Below, in pieces: positions 14,947-24,376 of a stretch of 64,000 nucleotides of DNA (its first letter is position 1; the number at the start of each line of letters is the position of its first letter). Both the position numbers and the translations under genes were made by a program. Where the stretch lies: the NCBI RefSeq assembly GCF_009604455.1, contig NZ_WEGL01000001.1:372001-436000 (forward strand), given 5' to 3'. The stretch comes from Streptomyces sp. RB17 (GTDB lineage Bacteria > Actinomycetota > Actinomycetes > Streptomycetales > Streptomycetaceae). The notes beneath the pieces were generated by a model. That model was not told the origin of the DNA and did no database searches. It was given only the letters and a program-made list of their open reading frames with translations.

Positions 14947-16955
14947 ATGACGATCCGTCGGCTGTGCGGAGTCCTGCGCGTGCGCAGGTCGACCGACCTG
15001 CTTCTCGTGCTCCTGCTCGGTGCCGCTTTCGCCGTGCTGCCGGTCTTCGCCCTGCTGCCGTCCCTGTGGGGTTTCGTGGCGGCGACGGCCGTGACGTACG
15101 TGGTGGACGAGGCGCTGCATGTGCGGGCTCCCGCTTTCGTGCGCCGGCTGGCGGCGCTCCATCTCGACCGCACCATGCGGTTCGCGGTACGTGCGGTGAT
15201 GCTGCTGGCGTGGGCCAGCCGGCTGGACGCGCCGGACGCGGTGCTCGTCGCCGGACTCGCCGCCTTCAGCGCGCACTTCGCGATGATGATGTTCTACACG
15301 GCCGTCCACCACGCCGTCCGGCGCCGCCGCATCCTGCCGCTGGTGGTGCGCAACCTCGACATGAGCGAACTGCCCGTCCCGCAGCCGCCTCCGGCCCTCC
15401 TCTACCGCCATCACCTGCGCAAACTCCTCCACCTTGACCTGCCGGCCCATGCCGGGCTCCTGGTGGCGGCGGCCGTCGGGAGCGGGTGGGCCGCCTACGC
15501 GGGCTTCGCGCTGACGATCGGAGCGAGCACGGCGTCCGTGGTGGCCATCCTGGTCACGTACCGCAGGACGCGCCGCATGCCGACCCGGGACGAGGTGTTC
15601 GCCGCCGTGAACCGCCAACTGGCCGGACATCGCCCGGAGGTGGCCCTGTACTTCAGCTTCGCGGCCGTCTCCCGTGACTTCATGTACCAGGTCAACATGT
15701 GGATCGAGACGCTGGAGCAGCTGGACCTGCGCCCGGTGATCACCTGCGCGAGCGCGCCTCCTTCCGCTACCTGAGCCGCACCTGGATCCCGGTGGTGTGC
15801 GTCCCGAGGGCGGACGACCTGGCCGAGCTGGAACTCTCCGCCGTACGCGTCGTCCTCTATCCCGGCAACGCGGGCAAGAACGTCCACATGCTGCGCGTTG
15901 CCGAGGCCAAGCACGTCTTCATCGGGCACGGCGACAGCGACAAACTGGCCAGCAGCAACCGAGTCAGCAAGGTGTACGACGAGATCTGGGTGGCCGGCCG
16001 CGCGGGCCGCGACCGGTACCAGCGGGTCCGGCACGCCATCAGCGACAGTGCGATCGTGGAGGTGGGCCGCCCGCAGCTGTCCCCGGTCCGCCTGCACGCC
16101 GGCCACACCCCCGGTCCGCTCCACGTGGTCCTCTACGCCCCCACCTGGGAGGGCTGGAGCGACGACGACTGTCACACCTCCCTGATCCCGATGGGCGTGC
16201 CCCTGATCGAGAAGCTCCTCGCGCAGAACGTCCGGATCATCTACAAGCCCCATCCCCTCACCGGCAAGCGCTCGGCCGAGGCGGCGACGGCCGACCGGGC
16301 GATCCGGGAGCTGCTGCGCGCCGACAACGAGCGACGCGGCGCCGCGGAGGCGCAGGCGGCCGTCGCCGCGGCCCGTCCCCGGCTGCGCGAGATCCGGGCC
16401 CGTCTCGACGAACTCGCCGGCCGGCACGGGGGCGACGACGCGGCACAACTGCGCGAGGCGCGCGTCCCCGACCGCGCGGGGGAGACGGAGTGGCAGCAGC
16501 TGCGGTCGGAATGGCACCGCCTCTTCTGGGAGAGCAGCGGCCCGCTCTGCCACCACGTGATCACGGGACAACTCCCCTCCCTGTACGACTGCTTCAACCA
16601 GGCCGACATGCTGATCAGCGACGTCTCCTCGGTGGTCGCCGACTTCGTGGCGAGCCTCAAGCCGTACGTCCTGACCAATGCCCGCGACCTCCCCGACGCC
16701 GCGTTCCGCGCCGCCTACACCACGGCGGGCGGCGCCTACCTCCTGGACCGCGCCTGCACCCGCCTCCCGGACATCCTCACCGCGATCCGCTCCCCCCACC
16801 CGGACCCGATGGCCCCGGCCCGCCGCACCCTCAAGGACTACGTCCTGGGCCCCGACCACCCGACGCCGATGGAACGCTTCAACGCCGCGGTGAACGCGTT
16901 GGCGCAGAAGGCGATCACGGAAGAGTCCCAGCGCTCGTCGGACGTGGCGGCGTAA
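14947..16955 (+). pseudogene. CDP-glycerol glycerophosphotransferase-like membrane protein, frameshifted
   Basis: Two overlapping frames make one gene. From ATG 14947 (RBS AAGAGGAAAC) an N-terminal ~265 residues with several membrane helices run to ...EQLDLRPVIT and then stop at 15774. The other frame resumes REASFRYL-type sequence at about 15748 and continues to 16955. It shows APTWEGW, IYKPHPLTG and ADMLISDVSSVVADF, typical of TagB/TagF-type (PF04464) glycerophosphotransferases. Restoring one G after ACC near 15744 gives VITVRERASFRYL without a break, for about 669 residues. The family builds teichoic-acid-like polymers. It is either a real loss of function or a one-base sequence error. Confidence 0.85.
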
Positions 16956-17024
16956 CCCTCACGAGCCCTGTGCCCGGAAGTCGCGGGCGGCCCCCGGGGC
17001 TTCCATGCGCACCGCCCTTGACAC

Positions 17025-18275
17025 TCACTTCCGGGTGCCGGCGAGGAAGGCGAGGACCTTGGGCCAGCCGTGTTCCTTCGCGACGGCGTTGCCGGCTCGA
17101 CTGCCGCCCAGGGACTCGGCGCTACCTGTGGTCTCCGCGAGGAAGGGGAAGGTACCGACACCGTGTCCGGCGTTGGGGTAGACCGGCGCCTGATAGGGGT
17201 GCCGGTCGTGGTCCGCATGCAACTCGTCGGTGATCGCTTCGACATAGGTCGGTGATGGCCATAGGGCGTCGTCCGCGCCGGCGATGGCCAGCAGTGGTCC
17301 GCTGAGGTGATCCAGTGGGATGCCGCCCTGGGGAATGGGTTGCCCGTCCTTGGTCCAGGCGTTGCCCCTGCCTGGGTATCCCGGGTTGACGTTGGACGAC
17401 GGCGAGTACACGACGACGCCGTGGATCAGATCGGGATAGTCCTCGGCGAGGAGCAGGGCGGGTTCGCTGCCTCGGGAGTAGCCCATGGCGATGATGTGTG
17501 CGGGGTCCGCACCAGGCTGGTCCGCCAGCAGGCGGGCGGCGGTGGCGAAGTACTCCAATGGGATGTTGTGCAGTCTGGCGGGCAGGCCGGGCATCGAGAA
17601 GTAGCCGAGAGCCAGCGTCGGGTAGCCGTGGGAGGCCAGCAGAGCCGCCGCGAACTTCATGCCGCTGACACCGCCTTCGGATCCGCCGAAGGCCAGCACG
17701 GTCGGGTGCCGGGGAGTGCCGGGGCGGGGCAGGAACATCTCTCCGACGACCTTGTCCTGGGCCAGGGTGAGCGTTCGGGCACTGACTCCTTCGGCCTCCC
17801 ATTCACGGGTGAGCGTGCGGCTCGCCAACTGCCGCCCATGCGCTGTCACGGTGATCTTCACGGTGTATGAGGGGGAGAGCTCAGGGTAAAGAGGGGCGAA
17901 GTCTTCACTGTTCGGAACGCTGGTCGCGGGCCTCATCGACCAGAACAGGCCCATACCGTCGACCGTGTCGTACGTCCCCGACACCGGCCGCGTCGTGGAG
18001 AGGTCGACGAGGCCGTGGTCGTCCGCGGTGAATGTCGCCCGGCCATGCCATACCTTGCCGTCGTGCGTGGTCGCCGACGAGCCGACGGTGATCTCGTCGT
18101 GTGGCTCCAGACCACCGATCTTCAGGTGAACGACCTGATCAGCCAGGGCTGTCGGCGTGTCGACTGCGATGACCGCCCTGCTGCTGCCGTGCGCCCCCGA
18201 CTCGCATCCCGCAGCCCCCCAGCCGATCACGACGGCCACCACCAGGGCCCACCCCCGCAACCTCCGCAACGACAT
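17025..18275 (-). CDS. Acyl-CoA thioester hydrolase / BAAT-family lipoprotein
   Basis: A 416-residue predicted lipoprotein: signal with lipobox GAAG-C (Cys24), an N-terminal beta-sandwich region (TPTALADQVVHLKIGGLEP..., residues about 45-160) typical of the acyl-CoA thioesterase/BAAT N-domain, and a C-terminal alpha/beta-hydrolase domain with FGGSEGG oxyanion segment, nucleophile Ser in GYSRGSE (near 265), Asp in GADDALWPS and His in AGHGVG. ATG 18275 is preferred because GGGGGG lies just upstream and it gives a clean lipoprotein signal. It acts outside the membrane; the substrate, an acyl ester or thioester, is not evident. Confidence 0.85.
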   Translation of the reverse strand: MSLRRLRGWALVVAVVIGWGAAGCESGAHGSSRAVIAVDTPTALADQVVHLKIGGLEPHDEITVGSSATTHDGKVWHGRATFTADDHGLVDLSTTRPVSGTYDTVDGMGLFWSMRPATSVPNSEDFAPLYPELSPSYTVKITVTAHGRQLASRTLTREWEAEGVSARTLTLAQDKVVGEMFLPRPGTPRHPTVLAFGGSEGGVSGMKFAAALLASHGYPTLALGYFSMPGLPARLHNIPLEYFATAARLLADQPGADPAHIIAMGYSRGSEPALLLAEDYPDLIHGVVVYSPSSNVNPGYPGRGNAWTKDGQPIPQGGIPLDHLSGPLLAIAGADDALWPSPTYVEAITDELHADHDRHPYQAPVYPNAGHGVGTFPFLAETTGSAESLGGSRAGNAVAKEHGWPKVLAFLAGTRK

Positions 18276-18550
18276 GGTGCCCCCCATCACCAGGAATTGA
18301 TCAACCACACTCATCCTGACGTGCCCGCCCAGTCAACCCAGAAGTCGCCGAAGTTGCCTTTCAGTACAGGGGCGGCGGCGCCATGGCCACCGAGTCGACT
18401 GCCGGAGGGGCGTTTCGACGGCGAAGTCAGTCCCCGCGCCGGAGGATCCGGCGTTGGCTGGTCTTCCTCGGGTCTCTGGTGATCGCTGTGTTGAGACGAT
18501 CTCGCCGTCGGAGCTGCCTGGACAGGTCCGTTCTCGGGGACTGGTGACGA

Positions 18551-19030
18551 TCACTCGATCCCGAGGGGCCCAACGCCCAGGTCCTCACGCATGAGACGAC
18601 GCATCTGAGCCATGGCCGTGCGACGCGTTCCTATCAGGGACGCTTCCTCGTCGGAACCGACTGCCACCCCCCGAGCGTAAGCGTCGCGTATCGCGCGCAG
18701 GCCGTGAAACGCCTCGTTACCCGCCGCTACAACCTGCGGCGGGCCCACGAGCCAGAGGCGTTCGCTGGCTGTGTAGAGGCCGGTGCCACGGACGGCCTCC
18801 CTCACGGCCGCGTCACGCGCCGACTCGGACATGTGATCGCCCAAGGCGACGGCCCGCATCTCTTCTCCTGCCGCCTTGAGGGCGGACACGAACTCCGTGT
18901 ACACCTCGCGTCGCACTTCCAGCGCATGCCTGGCCTCCTCCCGCCGCCACCGGTTGCGATCGGCGATCAAGGTGGCTGTGATGCCGATGACGGCACCGGT
19001 CAGTGTGGAGAGAAGCGGCATCCAGTCCAT
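18551..19030 (-). CDS. Small membrane-anchored protein of unknown function
   Basis: A 159-residue protein. One N-terminal hydrophobic segment (LLSTLTGAVIGITATLIA, about 6-23) is followed by a basic DRNRWRREEARHALEVRREVYTEFVSALKA helix and a largely helical soluble part. This N-terminal anchor plus long charged helix is common in short Streptomyces proteins that sit at phage- or island-derived loci, but I recognise no family. The next upstream feature is a tandem repeat array. Confidence 0.65.
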   Translation of the reverse strand: MDWMPLLSTLTGAVIGITATLIADRNRWRREEARHALEVRREVYTEFVSALKAAGEEMRAVALGDHMSESARDAAVREAVRGTGLYTASERLWLVGPPQVVAAGNEAFHGLRAIRDAYARGVAVGSDEEASLIGTRRTAMAQMRRLMREDLGVGPLGIE

Positions 19031-19070
19031 GTGCCGCAGCTTGGCTCAACCAGTGCGCCGGCACCAGTGG

Positions 19071-19174
19071 CTCTCACCACGGAGGCGGCGCTCTCACCCA
19101 CGGAGGCGGCGCTCTCACCCACGGAGGCGGCGCTCTCACCACGGAGGCGGGCGCTCTCACCACGGAGGCGGGCG
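19071..19174. repeat. Five-copy 20-21 bp tandem repeat
   Basis: Unit CTCTCACCCACGGAGGCGGCG, with one 20-bp and four 21-bp copies that differ by one base. It sits between the membrane-protein start and the protease remnant, at the left border of the mobile-DNA region. Confidence 0.9.
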
Positions 19175-19299
19175 CCGTAGGCCTTGGCGAGATCGTCTCG
19201 CGTGTACTTCGCTGCTGTGTCCCGATCGCCGGCCGGCGGCCCGTCCGGGGAAATCCCTCGGGCGGGCCGCCAGTGTGGCAGCGGGAGGTCTGGTGGCCC

Positions 19300-19647
19300 T
19301 CAGCTCATGGCGTACGCGTTGTACACCGTGGTCGTCGAGCTGTCGCCGTGGGTGTCGGTGACCGTCGAGCGCAGGCCGACGCGGCCGGAGGCCGGATTGT
19401 GGACGGCGATGGTCCAGTTGCCGCCGGACGGCTTCGCGGTGGCGGCGTGCCAGGTGGCGCCGCCGTCGGTGGTGTACCAGGCCTGCACGGACTTCACGCT
19501 GTCCGACAGCTGACGCACCGTGCTGTCGTCCGTGTCGTTGCGCTGCGTGCCCAGGACGACGGTCGTGGTTGACCCAGGGGCCGCCTGGTTCCTGGCGTTC
19601 AGCGCGTCGGGCCAGAACCGGGTGATGTAGTCCCGGATCCCGGCTCG
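19300..19647 (-). pseudogene. C-terminal remnant of a secreted subtilisin-like (S8) protease
   Basis: About 115 codons survive, ending NPASGRVGLRSTVTDTHGDSSTTTVYNAYAMS. The AWYTTDGGATWH segment and the final beta-rich stretch resemble the C-terminal domain of very large Streptomyces S8 peptidases (usually over 1000 residues). No catalytic domain is present upstream; at about 19650 the homology-like sequence gives way to unrelated repetitive G/P-rich sequence. It is a truncated 3' end left by a rearrangement at the island border. Confidence 0.6.
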
Positions 19648-19892
19648 TACCGCGCACCTGCGCCGGCACCGACCATGAGCCAACCATCGCACTGAGGGCA
19701 GGTGGGCGGTTCTTCGTCCCAGGCTGTTGGGCCCCCCGCTGTTCCCCGGGTTCCCCGGGGTTCCCCGGGGTTCCCCCTCAGGGTCTGGCACGCACCTGGC
19801 ACGGGGCCCGTCGAGGTCAGCCGGGTCCTGGCCCTCACGCCGTTTCCTTACCCGAGTGCGGCGGCCGACCTCTCGGTGTGTAGCTTCACGTC

Positions 19893-20180
19893 ATGCCCAT
19901 CGCTCTCGGCGTCCTTGGCGCTCTTACGGCTCTGCTGGCCGCGATCAACGGTCTTCAGGTCCTTCTCGGCCGTCAACTCGTCAGGCCTTCAGCGAGCAGG
20001 CGTTCTGCTCGACAGCTTCGAGCTGAGTCGGCCGCTGCTGCCGTAGCCATGCTCGGTGCTTCCTTGGCGGCATTCGGCGTCCTGGTGGGTGGCCAGTGGC
20101 CCGCGACGGGCGCTCTCGTGATGCTGGCGGGCTGGATTGCTCTTGTGCTGGTTCGAAGGCAGTTCGCTGCCCAGCCGTAG
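19893..20180 (+). CDS. Small membrane protein, unknown
   Basis: A 95-residue protein with an N-terminal hydrophobic segment (residues about 2-24), a basic loop (RPSASRRSARQLRAE) and two further hydrophobic segments. The base composition of third positions is lower in GC than in core genes. There is no strong RBS before ATG 19893. It could be a holin-like or small structural membrane protein, but no family is recognised. Confidence 0.5.
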   Translation: MPIALGVLGALTALLAAINGLQVLLGRQLVRPSASRRSARQLRAESAAAAVAMLGASLAAFGVLVGGQWPATGALVMLAGWIALVLVRRQFAAQP

Positions 20181-20579
20181 CCGATGGGCTGCCATGACCG
20201 TGACGTCGGTGGGCCCCTCCAGCTCGGGCGGGTCGGCCGACCGCCGTCCTTCGCGTTCTTCACGTTCCGGGCCGCGCGGTCGGGTCGATCACGCCGCTCT
20301 ACGGCGTCGGCGAGCCGACGCCGGGTCCAGGAAGAGCGTCCGCTGAGGATCGGCGCTGACCGCCGCTGTCCGCGCCTGTCGGCGTCGGGGTCCGCCGACC
20401 GGTCAGGCGCGCGTGTCAGCGAGGCAAGTTCCGGTCAGCTGGCGGACTACGTGGCGGACGTCATCCACCCGTTGGCCCGTCGCTACGGCAATATGCGGTG
20501 AGCCGTCGATCGCCTGAGTCGTGAGCATCCTGCGGCATTGCGGCCGATGACGTGGGTCGGCGGAGTCCTCATGGCCGAT
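20181..20579. other. Gap without convincing gene
   Basis: A 105-codon plus-strand frame (20184-20501) exists but lacks an RBS and has mixed composition; only its end (GQLADYVADVIHPLARRYGNMR-like, about 20430-20501) looks protein-like. I treat the region as decayed DNA. Confidence 0.4.
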
Positions 20580-20888
20580 TCAAGGGCCTGTGCTGGGCCG
20601 CTGGTGCTGTCCCGCGTCGATGTCGGCGGCCTCTTCGAGCAGGTCCATGACGTAGTTGTGGAAGCGGCGTTCGGCGTCGCGGCACGGGGCGTTGAAGAAG
20701 GCTCGTTGAGCTTCGGCAAGATCGCAGTTCAGCAGGTTCATGGTGACGAACACGGCTTCCACTCCGTGGCATCCGTTGTCCTTGAGGAACTGCTGGAGTG
20801 CGTCCGTGTCGCGGGTTGCCTCCCAGACGGGCCGGGCGGTTTCCTGCATGGCAGCGATGCGCGCTGATCGTTCTGCGTCGAAGCCCAC
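20580..20888 (-). CDS. Conserved-looking small soluble protein, unknown
   Basis: A 102-residue, probably all-helical protein: MGFDAERSARIAAMQETARPVWE..., with MNLLNCDLAEAQRAFF and RRFHNYVMDLLEEAADI segments. The GTG start at 20888 has AGGGAGGG 5-10 nt upstream, which supports real translation. It is surrounded by transposase and integrase remnants. No recognised domain. Confidence 0.6.
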   Translation of the reverse strand: MGFDAERSARIAAMQETARPVWEATRDTDALQQFLKDNGCHGVEAVFVTMNLLNCDLAEAQRAFFNAPCRDAERRFHNYVMDLLEEAADIDAGQHQRPSTGP

Positions 20889-20969
20889 TGGACCCTCCCT
20901 TCTGATTCGGGCCGCAGGCTATCGCCAGATGGGCGGGATGCGCTGGCCCCGTGGAGGAGCTTGGGCGAC

Positions 20970-21118
20970 GGGTGGATGGAAGGCGAAGGGTCTGCCGTCG
21001 GGCAGGAGGCCCACAGGACATCGACACGTCGCCGGGCGAGGGCGATGACGGCCTGGACGTGCTTGCGGCCCTCGGCTCGCTTCTTCAAGTAGTAGTCGGG
21101 GCTGGGGCCTTCGCGGAT
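20970..21118 (-). pseudogene. Remnant of IS110-family transposase C-terminus
   Basis: On the minus strand, DYYLKKRAEGRKHVQAVIAL followed by ARRRVDVLWA matches the signature end of IS110/IS1111 DEDD transposases (YxxKRAEGK-H-QAL-IALARRR). After LWA the frame shifts and LLPDGRPFAFHPP continues in another frame. Only this tail remains. It directly abuts the point where the neighbouring integrase loses its N-terminal half. Confidence 0.65.
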
Positions 21119-21149
21119 GGTGCTGGTCTGGGCGGACAGACAGAACGCG

Positions 21150-22124
21150 CGGCGCCGGGAGGACGCTCCCCCCGAGATGGCCACCATCCTGAAGTGGGTG
21201 GAGCGCAACACCTTGACCATGGAGGCATGGGAGGACGCCGCCAAGGTCGACGAGGTACTTCGGGCCGTCGGCTCGAAGTCGGACGGCACGCGTGCCGCGG
21301 CAAGCTCCGTCAAGCGCAACCGGCGGATCCTGAACGTGGCCATGGACTACGCCGTCAAGCACCGGATTCTGCGGGCGAACCCCCTGCCGAAGGAAGGAGG
21401 GGCGGCGCCCAAGACGTCATCCGCCGTCGACAAGAGGTCCCTGCTCAACCCGGAACAGGCGGCGCGCCTGCTGGGCTGGGTACGCCGGCGTCCCCGCAGC
21501 GGCGATCGGCTCCACGCCTTCTTCGCCACGATGCACTACGCCGGGTCACGGCCCGGAGGAGGTTGTGGCGATGGGCGTTGCGGACGTCCGCCTGCCTGCG
21601 GAGGACGCCGAAGACCCGTGGTGCGAGTTGCTGTTCCACACCGCTCAGCCGGAGGCCTGGAGGAACTGGACGGATGACGGCGAGATCCATGAAGAGGGCG
21701 GGCTGAAGCACGCGCTTCTGATGACACGCGCGTCGTGCCGAGGCACCCGTCGCTGACGCGGATCCTGCGCGAGCACATCAAGGCGGAGAGCTTGAAGCCG
21801 GGAGATTTCCTCTTCCAGGGCGAGAAGGGCGGCATGCTCGCGGGCTCAGCCATCCGCCGAGCGTGGCGGACCGCTCGCGCCGAAGTGCTCTTTCCGGAGG
21901 AATTCGCCTCGCCGCTCGGCAGGCAGGTGTACGACCTCCGGCACACCTGCCTGACCAACTGGCTCAACGACCGCATCCCACCGGCGCAGGTGGCCGAGTG
22001 GGCGGGCAACAGTGTCCCGGTACTGCCGGCCATCTACGCCCGATGCATCTCGGGGCAGCTCGGGGACCTCAAACAGCGGATTTTGGCTCGCGGGGACCTC
22101 CCCGACCTGGCTGAGACCGCCTGA
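21150..22124 (+). pseudogene. Tyrosine integrase, 5'-truncated and twice frameshifted
   Basis: Homologous throughout to the complete integrase at 31230-32645 (ATILKWVERN, KRNRRILNVAM, NPLPK, SAVDKRSLLNPEQAA, EIHE, LTRIL, IPPAQVAEWAGNSV). The N-terminal arm- and core-binding half is missing, replaced by an IS110 remnant. An extra G near 21555 shifts the frame inside RPEEVVAM, and a deletion near 21717 shifts it back before RVVPRHPSLTRIL. Box II here is the usual DLRHTCLTNW and the catalytic Tyr (IYARC) is present, so its C-terminus is closer to consensus than the complete copy. Confidence 0.85.
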
Positions 22125-22191
22125 CGGCGCCTGGAGAACTTCTCCGCGTATTCACCGCAGCCACCCGCAGAAACCCGGTGACAGCCGGACA

Positions 22192-22239
22192 GCGCCGGAC
22201 TGCCCCCGCGATCACCGGGGGAGTGTCCGGCGTTTTTTT
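22192..22239 (+). terminator. Rho-independent terminator after integrase remnant
   Basis: CGCCGGAC pairs with GTCCGGCG, with an inner CCCCCG/CGGGGG stem, followed by seven Ts (22233-22239). A related but T-less hairpin follows the complete integrase at 32716-32759. Confidence 0.75.
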
Positions 22240-22258
22240 GCGTCCGTCTGTACCCACT

Positions 22259-22347
22259 CTGACCAGCAAAAAGCCCTCCCGATGGGAGGGCTGAGGCTGG
22301 GCGCCCCCGGCAGGACTGGAACCTGCGGCCAAGCGCTAAGAAGGCGC
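22259..22347. repeat. Left attachment repeat: tRNA-Arg 3' half plus its terminator
   Basis: These 89 bp match 32784-32872 with two substitutions (offset 10,525 bp). The repeat contains the tRNA terminator hairpin and the tRNA from its 3' end back through the anticodon loop, then diverges. The truncated tRNA cannot function. This marks the distal att site of the island. Confidence 0.88.
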
Positions 22348-22730
22348 ATCGCTGGTTCGCCCGTAGTAGGCCTTTGACCTGTGCAGTCTTGCGGCCTGCT
22401 GGAGGCTTGCACCCTGACTTCGAGACGCATTCGACCCTGTGTCTGTCAGAGGCCACACAGTCATCAGCGGTCAAGGGCCGTCCTCGGTCAGGGAACGTGG
22501 CACGGGTGACAGGACGGGGCGCCGGTCTGGGCTGTTCGGCTGAGTCCCGGATGCCTCCTGTCGGCCGTCGGACGGAAAGGGCTCCACCGTCCGAGCGGCT
22601 TCCCTTCTCAACCCGTAACTGCCACGCGTCGACGAGGGCAACTCAACACCACTCCCCGAGATACGGCGCCGTGCCTTCGGTGCCGGGAGCAACCTGCGGA
22701 CCCGGGACTTCCCGAAGGAGTCACCCATTC
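22348..22730. other. Gap: island DNA upstream of beta-helix gene
   Basis: No convincing gene on either strand. GAAGGAG at 22714-22720 is the RBS of the next gene; the remainder should include its promoter. Confidence 0.4.
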
Positions 22731-23591
22731 ATGTTTACCCGTACGTCTTCGGCACTCGTTGCGCAGGCAATGTGTGCCGGAGCCCTCGCAACGGTCGTCG
22801 CCACCGCCACTCCCGCATCGGCGCAGACGATCGTCCCGTGCAGTCCGAGTGCCCTGTTCACCGCCATCACGGACGCCAACACCGCAGGGGGCGGAACCCT
22901 GGTACTGGCGCCGGGCTGCACCTATGGGCTCTCCGGACCGTTGCCGGAGATTGACACCCCGATCATCGTTGACGCCCGGCACAGCACCATCACCCGTGTG
23001 TCCACGGCCAGCTTCAGCATTCTGTCCGTCAGCCCCAACGGCAACCTGATGCTCACGGACGCCACGATCACCAACGGTGATGCGCCGGACTTCGGCGGCG
23101 GCATCGCGAACCACGGTCGGTTGACCGTGACGAACAGCGCCATCCGCAATAACCACGGCAACTTCTCAGGCGGAATCGGCGCCGGTTTCGGGACCACCAC
23201 CCGCATCGTGGGAACCTCCATCATGGGCAACAGCGCCAACGTGAACGGCGGCGGCGTCGCCAACGACGGAAACATGACCATCTCCAACAGCCGCATCATC
23301 GATAACACAGCCGGCGCTGCCGGAGGTGGCGTGGCCAACGACAGAACCCTGCGAATCGTCGACACCAACGTCAACGAGAACAACGCCGGACGGGCCGGGG
23401 GCGTCGCCAACTTCGGAGGCGGCACGACGACCATTGTGTCCAGCAACGTCAACAACAACACGGCCAGCACCGCTCCCGGCGGCGTCCTCAACGCCGGCGG
23501 CAGCGTCGTCCTGACTTCCTCCCGGGTCAACGGCAACCGGCCCACCAACTGCGCGGGCAGCGACATTGCCATCCCGAACTGCACCGGCTGA
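22731..23591 (+). CDS. Secreted right-handed beta-helix repeat protein
   Basis: A 286-residue exported protein. Signal peptide of about 31 residues ending ASA, then a short domain with two Cys (VPCSPSALFTAITDANTAGGG, APGCTY), followed by repeated NGGGVANDGNMTISNSRIxxN turns typical of polymorphic-outer-membrane / pectate-lyase-like beta-helices. A C-terminal Cys pair (NCAGS, NCTG) caps it. No catalytic motif is obvious, so adhesion or surface binding is as likely as glycan cleavage. Asn-rich composition differs from core genes. RBS GAAGGAG fits ATG 22731. Confidence 0.82.
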   Translation: MFTRTSSALVAQAMCAGALATVVATATPASAQTIVPCSPSALFTAITDANTAGGGTLVLAPGCTYGLSGPLPEIDTPIIVDARHSTITRVSTASFSILSVSPNGNLMLTDATITNGDAPDFGGGIANHGRLTVTNSAIRNNHGNFSGGIGAGFGTTTRIVGTSIMGNSANVNGGGVANDGNMTISNSRIIDNTAGAAGGGVANDRTLRIVDTNVNENNAGRAGGVANFGGGTTTIVSSNVNNNTASTAPGGVLNAGGSVVLTSSRVNGNRPTNCAGSDIAIPNCTG

Positions 23592-23654
23592 CCCAGCAAA
23601 GATCTCGCCCGCCGCGGTTGTGCTGTCACCCGTCGACGTGCCACACGGGCAGGA

Positions 23655-23685
23655 AGGCCCCGGACCAGGAATTGGTCCGGGGCCT
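23655..23685 (+). terminator. Perfect 13-bp hairpin terminator
   Basis: Arms 23655-23667 and 23673-23685, 5-nt loop, followed by CTTCCCT. It ends the beta-helix transcript. Confidence 0.8.
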
Positions 23686-23687
23686 CT

Positions 23688-23730
23688 TCCCTGGCAGGGT
23701 TCGTACCTGCGACACCCGCTTTAGGAGTTC
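23688..23730 (-). pseudogene. 3'-half fragment resembling tRNA-Arg(CCU)
   Basis: Read on the minus strand: loop CTCCTAA (anticodon CCT), AGCGG stem strand, GTGTC, then a T-arm GCAGG-TACGAAC-CCTGC. The 5' stem strand of the anticodon arm is absent. Homology thus starts at the anticodon loop, exactly as in an att core. It is probably a relic attachment site of another element. Confidence 0.5.
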
Positions 23731-23867
23731 GATCTCCCCTTGGCCTGGTCGGGGCTCGCCTCGTGAACCGGTGCCATACATGGCCGCTGTTTGCCGCCGC
23801 CGTCCGGGGTCGTTGATGTCAGCATTGGATGTCAGCGGAACATCGGCGTTGTCACGCAGTTAGACAC

Positions 23868-24170
23868 TCACGTGCGGTCCGGCGTGGTTCCGGGCTGGCC
23901 TACCATCTGCGGTGCGGCCGCCGCCATGAGTGCTCGGCGAAGAGCGCGCCGGCCGTGCTTCCGCTCCAGGCCGCTCTCATCGATCGCCTTCTGAAGAACG
24001 GCCTCACTCACCTCGCAGGCGTATTGCAGATCCGCCCCTTCAGCATCGGCGTCAGGGCTCCAGTCACGCACGGGCCCGTTCGCCCGTACATGCTCAACCA
24101 GCCTCAGTCGAGCTGCATACACGTCGATCTGCAACGCGACCAAGCCCCGCGGAAGCTCGATGTCGGCCAT
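23868..24170 (-). CDS. Small hypothetical protein
   Basis: A 100-residue protein beginning MADIELPRGLVALQIDVYAARLRLVEHVRANGP, predicted mostly helical, with a basic stretch (LERKHGRRALRRALM) near the end. The N-terminal pattern (MADI-LP-LVALQ-A) resembles many short Streptomyces hypotheticals found with prophage or HTH genes. No strong RBS is seen before ATG 24170, and no function can be assigned. Confidence 0.5.
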   Translation of the reverse strand: MADIELPRGLVALQIDVYAARLRLVEHVRANGPVRDWSPDADAEGADLQYACEVSEAVLQKAIDESGLERKHGRRALRRALMAAAAPQMVGQPGTTPDRT

Positions 24171-24376
24171 GAGCGAAGGGTAGATGCCGGGCTCTCAGCT
24201 TGGGAAGCTGTGAAGATTTGCGGCGGGTTCGCGTGCTGAGCTGGGCGAAGGGCGACACGGTGGCCTCGTGGTGCGGGGCCGCTTTCACCGTGATTCCCCG
24301 CTGTTCCCCGCTCGATCTGGTGCGCTTGTGGTGCGCCAGTGGTGCGATGCTCGGCGGGTGGCGCCAGTGAGCGGTC

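Noticed and set aside
22302..22347. tRNA-Arg-like sequence
   Set aside because: Only the 3' half exists and the anticodon loop is altered; it is an att repeat, not a working tRNA.
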